DNA of 64,000 bases, taken from assembly GCF_016806835.2 (NCBI RefSeq), contig NZ_CP086111.1, positions 2,243,001-2,307,000 on the forward strand, written 5' to 3'. The notes under the pieces are model-generated. The model was not told where the DNA came from, did not search any database, and saw nothing but the letters and a program-made list of their open reading frames with translations. Shown in pieces: positions 1 to 6,798 of the stretch (positions are counted from its first letter, which is position 1; each line of letters begins with the position of its first letter). The position numbers were made by a program, and so were the translations under genes. This DNA is from Skermanella rosea (GTDB taxonomy: Bacteria; Pseudomonadota; Alphaproteobacteria; Azospirillales; Azospirillaceae).

Positions 1-291
1 GTCCGCCAAATCAAGGATCTGAAGCTTCGCTCCGCGACCGAACGTCTCGGCTGCTACCTGCTGGCGCTCGCCGAGCAACGGCCCGCCGGACCGGACGCAT
101 CGGTAACCTTGATGCTGCCGGTCGAGAAGGCGCTGCTGGCCACGCGGCTCGGCACCACCCCGGAGAATCTGTCCCGCGCGTTCGCCAACCTGCGCTCCGC
201 CGGCGTCAGGACCTCCGGAGCCACGGTCACCATCGCCGACCTGGCACGGTTGCGGACGGCTTCCTTCTCCGACCCCGCGATCCCGGACTGA
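1..291 (+). CDS. Crp/Fnr family transcriptional regulator, C-terminal part (truncated by window edge)
   Basis: Frame 1 is open from the first base to a TGA at 289-291. The 96 visible residues look like the C-terminal end of a Crp/Fnr regulator: a helix ending in LKLRSATERLGCYLLAL, followed by a winged helix-turn-helix containing LATRLGTTPENLSRAFANL and a closing wing with VTIADLARL. The recognition-helix pattern (PENLSRAF) is typical of Fnr/Dnr-type regulators. The cyclic-nucleotide-like sensor domain lies outside the window, so the effector cannot be inferred. Downstream genes are convergent, so nothing visible here is obviously its target. Confidence 0.8.
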   Translation, partial: VRQIKDLKLRSATERLGCYLLALAEQRPAGPDASVTLMLPVEKALLATRLGTTPENLSRAFANLRSAGVRTSGATVTIADLARLRTASFSDPAIPD

Positions 292-327
292 GCGCCCCCA
301 TCCCGGACGGCCATCGGCCGGGGCGCT
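291..327. terminator. Hairpin between convergent genes
   Basis: AGCGCCCC (291-298) pairs perfectly with GGGGCGCT (320-327), beginning in the stop codon of the Crp/Fnr gene. A convergent minus-strand gene ends at 429. There is no T-run on either side, so this is only a possible bidirectional terminator. Confidence 0.3.
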
Positions 328-428
328 GGTCAGGGTCGGAACGAATTCCAGGGGGATCGAGAAGGACGCGACCCTCCCCCGGCGGCCGCTTCAGGGCGAC
401 AACCAGTTGCCGAAGATTATCCAGGGCG

Positions 429-1385
429 TCACGTTCCGCAATGGCATCGAGCTCGATGAGCGACCTTGCCCATCACCCAGGCCTGATCCCGGGTGACGCT
501 CGGACGGAACACGGCTTCCCCGTCGATCCCGAAATAGAACGACAGATCGGCATTGACCACGGGGCCGCGCACGATGAACTCGTGCTGCGAATGGCTGACC
601 GGGACCAGCAGGGTCCGGTCCGTCCCGGGAACCGGGAGCCCGGTGTCGATCCGGAACGGCGTGAGGACATCGCGGCCGTGATAGATCAGGTCGCCGAAAT
701 TGGCGAAATACCGGGAATCCCTGACCTCCAGATCATGGCCGGTCATCGTCATCGCCTCCAGCAGGGCGTTCGGCGTCTCCACCAGCCGTCCGCCCTCGAC
801 GGCGATCCGATACCGTGCCCCGCCATTCGGTGAGTTCAAGGAGAGGCGGTTCAGCAGCTCCGAAAGCCTCAGGCTGTCGGCATACCGTTCGGCCAGCACC
901 GGATCGATCCGGTCGCCGGCTTCCAGTCCGAAACCCAGGGGCCGCAGATAGGTATCCGGTGCCGGGGAATCGCCGACGGCGGGAAATCCCAGTTCCTCCT
1001 CGATGGCAGCCCCGCCCGCCGCTCCGGCCTGCGGAGAGGACTCATTCGCCGGATGGTCCATCGCCGCCGCGGCAAGCCGGACGGCGCGGCCCAATCCCGA
1101 TACGGTCATGCCTGGGAAACTGTCCAACTCCTCGAAGTCCTTGCCGAGGACCAGTTCGCGCAGCCGCTTGATTTCATCCGGTCCAAGGATGCCTCCCGCT
1201 CTCGGATCACGACCCAGGCGCTTGTACAAGGCCTCCACGAAGTCCGGGTTTCGGGACAACTCGGACATCACCTTTGACACGGGCGGCGCAGGCGCCTCGT
1301 CCGCCAGCAACGGGCTGCGGCACGCCAGCATGCCTGCAAGGAAGAGAGCCGAAAGATAAAACGTGTGCTTCAGGCCGGTATTCAT
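429..1385 (-). CDS. Secreted protein of unknown function (318 aa)
   Basis: I do not recognise this family. The N-terminus (MNTGLKHTFYLSALFLAGML) is a signal peptide. A Cys follows within AGMLACRS but the context is a poor lipobox, and cleavage near LLA/DEA is an alternative. The body is mixed acidic/hydrophobic with a Gly/Ala linker near residues 120-135 and no predicted membrane segment. It contains YFANFGDLIYHGRD and a C-terminal region with SHSQHEF, and it ends in CHCGT. The ATG overlaps the stop of the upstream hydrolase gene by 4 bp (ATGA), so it is translationally coupled as the last gene of a seven-gene operon. It may act with that hydrolase in the envelope (inference). Confidence 0.75.
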   Translation of the reverse strand: MNTGLKHTFYLSALFLAGMLACRSPLLADEAPAPPVSKVMSELSRNPDFVEALYKRLGRDPRAGGILGPDEIKRLRELVLGKDFEELDSFPGMTVSGLGRAVRLAAAAMDHPANESSPQAGAAGGAAIEEELGFPAVGDSPAPDTYLRPLGFGLEAGDRIDPVLAERYADSLRLSELLNRLSLNSPNGGARYRIAVEGGRLVETPNALLEAMTMTGHDLEVRDSRYFANFGDLIYHGRDVLTPFRIDTGLPVPGTDRTLLVPVSHSQHEFIVRGPVVNADLSFYFGIDGEAVFRPSVTRDQAWVMGKVAHRARCHCGT

Positions 1386-3298
1386 GGCAACTCGTTTGCC
1401 ACGAGGGCAGGGCGGTCAGGTTCCTGCCCGCAATTCCCGCGCTTGGTGCAGGACTCAGCCAAGTGGACGAGAAGGATACGCCGCACCTCCTCGATCGTGT
1501 GGGGATTGGCTTGCGTCGAATGGCCGGATCGGACGATGTATTCGGATTCGACGCCCTCGATATGGGCACTCCGGTATTCGACGACGCCGTCGTCGCCGAC
1601 CTCGACAGGGCCGTCCCCGCGCACGGCGATGATGGAGTGGGCCTTGACCCCTTCGGTGATGGGTGTACGCGCCAGCGTCTGGACCAGCACGCTGCCTGGC
1701 GTCATGCCGTAGACGCTGCCGAACCCCGTCTGGCTCGTCAGCGTGGTGGTCTCCCCGTCGCTCTGCGCAAGGACTTCCGAGGTCGCCCTCAGGATGTTTC
1801 CAGGCAGACGCACCAGACTCGCGATGTAGTGGCTGATCCGGTTTCCAGCGACATAGCTGCCGCCATGGGGGGTCGCGATGAAGACGAGGCGCTTGACCGA
1901 CGGAACCGGCTTCACGAACAGGGAGCGCTTCAGCAGGTCGCGGCTCTCCGGGCTCATTCGCAGTTCGTCGGGCGGCTTGCGGAATGCCGCGGTCCAGAAC
2001 CTGTCGCCCGACTCGACCGCCGTCAGTTTCGTCAGCAGGCCGCCCTGGCTGTGGCCGATGACGACCATCTCGCGCAGTGCCGGATCGCTTCCCGACGGGT
2101 CCAGGGCGGAAATCGCTTCTTGCAGGGATTCCCGCAGCAGCATTGCCGAGTAGGGGACCGGATTGCCGGTTTCGTAACCGAAGAACCAGAATTGGAAGTG
2201 ATCGCGGATGCGCGGGTCGCTCCTCAGGTCGTTCAGCATCTCGGCCCAGCGTGCCGGGCTCGACGCCGTCCCGTGGACGAAGACGACGGGAAAGCGGCCG
2301 GGTTTATAGGGTTCCAAGGCGCCCAGGCGGGTCGGACTCTCGGCCAGCAGGCTGCCGCGCAGGAAGCCGGCGAGTTCCCAGTCCCAGACCGTCGACCCGC
2401 TGAGCATGTAGGCGAGCGTCGACGTGTATTCGATCTCCAGGGGAACCTGCTGACGATCGATCAGAACCGCCTGGGTGTCGGAGGAAGCATGAAGTTCAAG
2501 CTGAGCCCGCACCGATCCATGCGCAAGCTGGCGCCGGGGATCATCGACTCGGAGCAGGGCGGTCACCGGCACCTTCACCCGTTGGCCGACCTGGAAGCCC
2601 TTGGTGACATTGGTCTGGGTCGTGCCCGCCGCCAAGGGTGCGCCGATGCCGGATTGGCGGTAGCGGTTGTCCAGGCCGCGGATCTCCAACTCGGCGACAG
2701 GGAAGAAGTCTGCCAGCTCGCGTCCACCCCACTTGAGGTCCCCCGGATTGAAGTCCACATCGAGCCGGCCGAACGGCAGCGGATAGCTCGCCGACTGGAT
2801 GGCGATCCTCTTGCCGTCGCCGTCGGTCAATCCCGATGTCAGGCCGCGATTGTACAGGTCGCTCGCGAGCCTTAATCGCGGGTCGTAAGGATCGGGCGGC
2901 TGGCCGGCATCTCCGGGAAACAGAAAGGCGTAGGCATAAAGGGCGGATGCCAGATAGTAGGGACGTCCGCCGCGCTCCTCGGCGTGCAGGAACGACATCT
3001 CCGCAAGGGCGAAGATGTCGTTCGCTTCGCCGCGTCCTTCGGTGACGGCGGCATGGAGTTCGGCGATGGCGTGTTCGGGCTTCTCCCGGAAGCGGTCCGT
3101 CAGATATCGTTGCCGCAGCACGTTCCTGGTCGGATCACTGAGAGTATGCGCCGACAGGACGTTGCGGGTGAGTTGCTGATGGACCGTGGCATGGTCCACG
3201 TGTTCGACGCTGATCGGCGTGGCGCAGCCGCCGGCGAAGAGAACTCCGGCCAGCAAGATCAGGCTGACGAAGCGGTTTGAGCAGGTTGGCCACATCAT
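1382..3298 (-). CDS. Alpha/beta hydrolase, probable lipoprotein
   Basis: A 638-residue alpha/beta-hydrolase-fold enzyme, likely a lipase/esterase. The oxyanion-loop motif is PVVFVHGTASSPARW, the nucleophile elbow is VVIGHSQGG, and a probable catalytic His lies in IVRSGHSTQANPH near the C-terminus. The N-terminus is hydrophobic and ends LLAGVLFAGGCATP, a lipoprotein signal with a slightly unusual lipobox. The ATG at 3298 is preferred over a TTG eight codons upstream because AAGGAT precedes it. The roughly 300 residues between signal and catalytic domain are an unassigned region rich in LARSxR-type helices. The gene sits 43 bp after the upstream repeat protein and overlaps the downstream gene by 4 bp. 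The substrate is unknown. Confidence 0.85.
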   Translation of the reverse strand: MMWPTCSNRFVSLILLAGVLFAGGCATPISVEHVDHATVHQQLTRNVLSAHTLSDPTRNVLRQRYLTDRFREKPEHAIAELHAAVTEGRGEANDIFALAEMSFLHAEERGGRPYYLASALYAYAFLFPGDAGQPPDPYDPRLRLASDLYNRGLTSGLTDGDGKRIAIQSASYPLPFGRLDVDFNPGDLKWGGRELADFFPVAELEIRGLDNRYRQSGIGAPLAAGTTQTNVTKGFQVGQRVKVPVTALLRVDDPRRQLAHGSVRAQLELHASSDTQAVLIDRQQVPLEIEYTSTLAYMLSGSTVWDWELAGFLRGSLLAESPTRLGALEPYKPGRFPVVFVHGTASSPARWAEMLNDLRSDPRIRDHFQFWFFGYETGNPVPYSAMLLRESLQEAISALDPSGSDPALREMVVIGHSQGGLLTKLTAVESGDRFWTAAFRKPPDELRMSPESRDLLKRSLFVKPVPSVKRLVFIATPHGGSYVAGNRISHYIASLVRLPGNILRATSEVLAQSDGETTTLTSQTGFGSVYGMTPGSVLVQTLARTPITEGVKAHSIIAVRGDGPVEVGDDGVVEYRSAHIEGVESEYIVRSGHSTQANPHTIEEVRRILLVHLAESCTKRGNCGQEPDRPALVANELP

Positions 3299-3341
3299 GC
3301 GGAAGACATCCTTGCCGGTCAACCCGATGAACCAAGGGGGC

Positions 3342-4118
3342 CTAGTGACCAGGAGGCGGGTTGACCGTGACGTACGTGACGCTTCCGTTCACATAAGCCT
3401 GGTTGTACCAGGACCCGCCGCACCCGTAATAGCTTGTGCCGCCCGCCGACACGATGGTCGGTGAGCAGGGAAGCACCGTCACATAGGTCGGGCCGGCGAC
3501 CACCGGGGCCGCCGTCGCGGCGCCGGCGACGTAGCCGAGGGTCGCGCCGACCGCGGCGCCCGCCAGGGCGTATCCCCACTCATCGTCATCATCATCGTAA
3601 TGGTAATGGCTGTCCCAATCGTTGGATATGTTCTGCGCCGCCAAGGCACGGGCTTGCGTGCGCTCGGTGGCGCCCTGCTGGCGGATATCGGTGCGCTCGG
3701 TATAGCCCTGCTGGCGGCTGTCGGTGCGCTCGACGGAAGCCGTCTGCCGCTGCTCCTGCCGCTCGGTCCGTTCCTGCTGGCCGGATGTGCGCGTATCGGC
3801 CCGCGCCTGGGTGCGGGTCTGCTGGGTCTCGGCGCGCTGTCCCGAACGCGCCGTGGATCCTGCCTGGCGAGACGCGGTCTGTGCGGAATCGCTGCGTTGA
3901 CCCGACCGTTGGGTAGCTCCGGCCTGCCGTGCCCCTGTCCCTCCGGCGGGTCTCTGCGCCGAGAAGCTGCCGCCTGCCGCGGCGCCCGAACGGGAGTAAC
4001 CTCCCCCACCGGCACGTCCGCCGCGTCCGCCGGCGGCGTTGGCTTCCGCCACCAGCGTCGCCGCCAGGATCAGGGACGAAGCGACCGAGACGGCGGTCCT
4101 GGCATGTCGGGTCTTCAT
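3342..4118 (-). CDS. Exported Arg/Gln/Thr-rich repeat protein with C-terminal glycine-rich domain
   Basis: A 258-residue protein. A signal peptide covers about residues 1-28, then comes a Gly/Arg-rich stretch. Roughly residues 60-165 are low-complexity and built from R, Q, T and E, with short imperfect repeats such as TERTDIRQQGATERT. A hydrophobic glycine-zipper-like patch follows (YALAGAAVGATLGYVAGAA). The C-terminus carries two YVTV motifs and Cys residues in PCSP and YYGCGGSWY. This architecture recurs in uncharacterised proteobacterial exported proteins. The ATG overlaps the stop of the DUF2092 gene (ATGA). A structural or surface-associated role is plausible but unproven. The repeat region is also compositionally unlike its neighbours. 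Confidence 0.75.
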   Translation of the reverse strand: MKTRHARTAVSVASSLILAATLVAEANAAGGRGGRAGGGGYSRSGAAAGGSFSAQRPAGGTGARQAGATQRSGQRSDSAQTASRQAGSTARSGQRAETQQTRTQARADTRTSGQQERTERQEQRQTASVERTDSRQQGYTERTDIRQQGATERTQARALAAQNISNDWDSHYHYDDDDDEWGYALAGAAVGATLGYVAGAATAAPVVAGPTYVTVLPCSPTIVSAGGTSYYGCGGSWYNQAYVNGSVTYVTVNPPPGH

Positions 4119-5029
4119 TTCGGTAATCCTTCCATGCTGCCGGACGCTGCCGGCATTCCGTCGGCTGGTGCTTCACCGGTGATGGACGGCTGATCTGTCC
4201 CGGACCGGCGAACCCGGACCACGAACGGGATGGCTTTGGCACCCTCCGGCGGGCGGAAGGCCAGATCCACCTTCGAAAGGTCCGGATCCAGCTTCCAGTC
4301 CGAGAACTCGGCCCGGTACTGCGGCGCGCCCTCTTCGTTCTTGTAGGTGATCGACACCCGTTGCGGCAGGGGCGCATCGCCGGCGGCAACCCAGAGTTCG
4401 AAGTCGACATCGGCGCTCCGGCCCGCCAGATGGTCGGTCGGCACCCGGGTGAGGGTATTGCGCTCCACGTAGTCTATCGACTCAAGCCGCTGCTCAAGCT
4501 CGTCCGGCAGCGTGGTGACCAGCAGCAGTGCCAGCGGCAGCCGCATGCCCAGATCCTGGATCACGTAGCGCACCGCATCGTCCACGGTGCCCGCCTTCTC
4601 GATCTGTCCGTAGACGTTCTCACCGGGATTGAACACGGTTATCGCCTTGCCATCGAAGAACACCAGGGCCTGCGTCCCGTCGCTCTCCTCCACCTCGACC
4701 CGCAGCCGGTCGGGACGGCTCAATGCGACCTTGCGCCGTTCGCCGAACTCGATCTTTTGGCCCGTGTCCTGGATGACGTCGTAGCCGGCCTGGATGGTCA
4801 CGCTGAATCCCTGAGCCTGAGCCAGAGTCTCGGCCATGAGATCGAGAATGCCCAACGCCCGGGCGTCCATCGGCGCGTCATCGGATGACGGCTCGTCGAG
4901 TGAGTGTTCGTCGAGTGGCTGTTCTTCGGCTGCCGGTTCATCGACCGGCGGTTCCTCGGCGGCCACGACAGGACCGAAAATCAAGGAGACGCAGAGCAAG
5001 GGCCATGCCGGCCACCTCGCGATTCTCAT
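4115..5029 (-). CDS. DUF2092 family exported protein
   Basis: 304 residues: a signal peptide (WPLLCVSLIFGPVVA), then an acidic linker of about 30 residues rich in D, E and P, then a DUF2092 domain from about residue 55 onward. Visible family features include VALSRPDRLRVEVEE, LVFFDGKAITVFNPGENVY and ELWVAAGDAPLPQRVSITY. The domain is expected to adopt a LolA/LolB-like half-barrel, suggesting binding of a hydrophobic ligand in the periplasm (family knowledge, not shown here). The start is fixed by a 4-bp overlap with the upstream glycine-zipper gene. Its stop overlaps the next gene in the same way, so all three are translationally coupled. Confidence 0.85.
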   Translation of the reverse strand: MRIARWPAWPLLCVSLIFGPVVAAEEPPVDEPAAEEQPLDEHSLDEPSSDDAPMDARALGILDLMAETLAQAQGFSVTIQAGYDVIQDTGQKIEFGERRKVALSRPDRLRVEVEESDGTQALVFFDGKAITVFNPGENVYGQIEKAGTVDDAVRYVIQDLGMRLPLALLLVTTLPDELEQRLESIDYVERNTLTRVPTDHLAGRSADVDFELWVAAGDAPLPQRVSITYKNEEGAPQYRAEFSDWKLDPDLSKVDLAFRPPEGAKAIPFVVRVRRSGTDQPSITGEAPADGMPAASGSMEGLPK

Positions 5030-5316
5030 CGCTGCCCCTCCTGAACGCCACGCTGGTAGGCCCGCTCCTCGGTCTTCTTGTGGTAGTCGTAGAGCATGCC
5101 GCCGGTCAGGCCGACGCCCGCGCCGATGGCCGCTCCCATGCCGGCGTTGCCGGCGATGGCCCCGATCACCGCCCCGCCGGCCGCACCCCCCGCCGTACCG
5201 CTGAGCGTACGCTGCTGTGTCTGGGACATGTCGCTGCACGCGGCAAGGGCGAGTGCGACGCCCGCGATGCGGGTCAGCCGTGCAACGGTCCGGGACAGGT
5301 TCGTATCCGTGCCCAT
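5026..5316 (-). CDS. Glycine-zipper lipoprotein
   Basis: A 96-residue lipoprotein. The signal ends in GVALALAACSD, a good lipobox. The mature part is dominated by a glycine-zipper region (GGAAGGAVIGAIAGNAG, then GAAIGAGVGLTGG) followed by a charged tail, KKTEERAYQRG. Related YMGG/OsmB-type proteins insert in or associate with the outer membrane. The ATG at 5316 is chosen because AAAGGA lies 7 bp upstream. An in-frame ATG at 5349 would overlap the preceding stop and add 11 residues. The stop overlaps the start of the DUF2092 gene. Confidence 0.8.
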   Translation of the reverse strand: MGTDTNLSRTVARLTRIAGVALALAACSDMSQTQQRTLSGTAGGAAGGAVIGAIAGNAGMGAAIGAGVGLTGGMLYDYHKKTEERAYQRGVQEGQR

Positions 5317-5345
5317 GGTTGTTCCTTTCGATCGGAAGCCGGTCA

Positions 5346-5750
5346 TCATCCGTGGCAGGGATAGCGTTGGGCCAGGTAGCGGAAGATTCCTTCGACCGGC
5401 GGCGTCTCCATCGCCCGAGGGTTCTGCCGCGCCCAGGCGACGAATCCGGTGATGGCCTCGTTGCGCGACGGTCGCGGGCTCGGCTCGCAGAACAGCGGCG
5501 GCTTGTCCGTGGCCGCGATCTGATGGTACTGGTAGGCTCCGACCGCGAAACCGTGGCAGAAGTGCAGCGCGGCGATCCCGGTGGGATCGGTCGGTTCAGC
5601 CTCGCACAGCCGGACGAGATCGCCCGTGGTCTTGACCAGGAAAGCCGTTTCGGAGGGGCTCGATCCCGTCTGCGCACGTACGGGAGCAACCGTCAGGGCA
5701 GCCAGGGCCGCAATGGCGGCTGCGAGAGCGGGCATGGATCGATGGTTCAT
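5346..5750 (-). CDS. Rap1a/Tai-like exported protein
   Basis: A 134-residue protein with a signal peptide ending LTVAPVRAQ and a Rap1a/Tai-type domain. The domain signatures are AALHFCHGFAVGAYQYHQ, then FCEP and the C-terminal AITGFVAWARQNP ... GIFRYLAQRYPC. The four cysteines (LCEA, FCHG, LFCEP, YPC) match the two disulfides typical of the family. Characterised Rap1a/Tai proteins are periplasmic immunity proteins against type VI amidase effectors, but many homologues are orphans with unknown roles. No Tae-type effector is visible here. Start choice: GGGAG precedes the ATG at 5750, while the upstream ATG at 5774 lacks a good ribosome site. Confidence 0.75.
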   Translation of the reverse strand: MNHRSMPALAAAIAALAALTVAPVRAQTGSSPSETAFLVKTTGDLVRLCEAEPTDPTGIAALHFCHGFAVGAYQYHQIAATDKPPLFCEPSPRPSRNEAITGFVAWARQNPRAMETPPVEGIFRYLAQRYPCHG

Positions 5751-5794
5751 CGTTTGCTCCCAGTTTTCCTGCATCGGCAGCCCAGGCGCCGTGC

Positions 5795-6487
5795 TCAGCG
5801 GGCCTCCCGGCCCTGGACTCGGTCGACGCCTTTCCGCAGGTCCTCGGCCGCCTGCCGGGCGGCTGAGCGGGCGGTGTCCATGGTCGACAGGGTCGCTTCG
5901 AGATCGAAGACCGGCGGATTGTATTTGCGGACCGCGGCGACGAGCAGTTCGGACGACTGACTGTCATAGACCTCGGCGGCCAGGATGACCGCGCCGGTAA
6001 AGGATCCGCTGCCGCCGGAGGCACCCTGGACGGCATTGGCGACGGCGCCGATCGGCAAGATCCGGGACACCGTGGCGGCTCCGGGGACCGTTTGCTCCAC
6101 GCCGACAAGCTTCGTCACGATGCGCGCCGTATTGGGGCCGGGCTGCGACGTGACCGCGTAGCCGCCGCTGCTCAGTTCTCGGCGCATCGCGCTGGTGAGA
6201 TACCGGGCGATCTCGGTGATCTGGGAGCTGGTCATGCTTCCGAAGCTCGCCTCGGTGCCGCGGTAGACTTCCACCGGCTCGATGATGAACCGGGTGTACT
6301 GCCGGAGGTCGGCGTTCGATGTCCGGTAGACCCAGGCGCCCGGCCTCTCCGGATCCTGGCTCATGGACGCGGCGGACGCCATGCCGGCGGGCCGCTGCGT
6401 GGAATCGGTGGACGAGCACCCCGCCAAACCGACGATGATGGTCAGGGCCCCGGCCAAGGCCCCCAGCGGACCGATCGAGAGCTTCAT
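5795..6487 (-). CDS. DUF3313 family lipoprotein
   Basis: A 230-residue lipoprotein with a clear lipobox (IIVGLAGCSS). The DUF3313 domain is visible as RQYTRFIIEPVEVYRG near residue 60, then TSSQITEIARYL, then ARIVTKLVGVEQTVPGA, and a Gly-rich GASGGSGSFTGAVILAAEVY. The C-terminal helix is rich in Ala/Arg and contains the TARSAARQAAEDLRKGVDR motif. DUF3313 proteins are uncharacterised outer-membrane-associated lipoproteins. AAGGA lies upstream of the ATG. It is the first gene of the seven-gene minus-strand run that continues to 429, with only 44 bp to the next gene. Confidence 0.8.
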   Translation of the reverse strand: MKLSIGPLGALAGALTIIVGLAGCSSTDSTQRPAGMASAASMSQDPERPGAWVYRTSNADLRQYTRFIIEPVEVYRGTEASFGSMTSSQITEIARYLTSAMRRELSSGGYAVTSQPGPNTARIVTKLVGVEQTVPGAATVSRILPIGAVANAVQGASGGSGSFTGAVILAAEVYDSQSSELLVAAVRKYNPPVFDLEATLSTMDTARSAARQAAEDLRKGVDRVQGREAR

Positions 6488-6579
6488 GTTGTTGTCCTTG
6501 GCACTTTTATTCCGAAGACTATTGAGCCGCGCCCGGGGTCCGATTTAGAAGTATCTTTCGCCCTAGTTTTCGTGATGCA

Positions 6580-6605
6580 ACGGTAACCTGCCACCGTGTT
6601 ACCGT
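6580..6605. promoter_or_regulatory. 8-bp perfect dyad upstream of the exported-protein operon
   Basis: ACGGTAAC (6580-6587) and GTTACCGT (6598-6605) form a perfect inverted repeat with a 10-bp spacer. It lies 93 bp upstream of the DUF3313 start, in the leader/promoter region of the operon. It could be a regulator-binding site. A terminator for the upstream gene is less likely because there is no T-run. Confidence 0.35.
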
Positions 6606-6658
6606 AACCGATCGCCATTTCGGGAAGGTACGGGCGCGCCCGCCGGAGGGAAGTGTAG

Positions 6659-6775
6659 AATGCCTATGCGCGCACGTTCGGCCTGTTCGGGCGCTCGGCC
6701 AGCATCGTGGTCGTGCGGATCGGAACCAGCTTCACCACCTTCGGCGTGACTTGGCAGTACACCTGGTTCGATTGA
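6659..6775 (+). pseudogene. Possible remnant of an outer-membrane MetA/SphA-type protein
   Basis: A short open stretch with no start codon context encodes AYARTFGLFGRSASI and ends in FTTFGVTWQYTWFD then TGA. Both motifs resemble the C-terminal strands of 'transporter' proteins of the phenol-MetA-degradation/SphA outer-membrane family, but roughly 200 residues normally found before and between them are missing. It is probably a decayed, internally deleted copy. The call rests on motif resemblance only. Confidence 0.3.
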
Positions 6776-6798
6776 ATCCGCAGCCGCCGGACAGGCGC

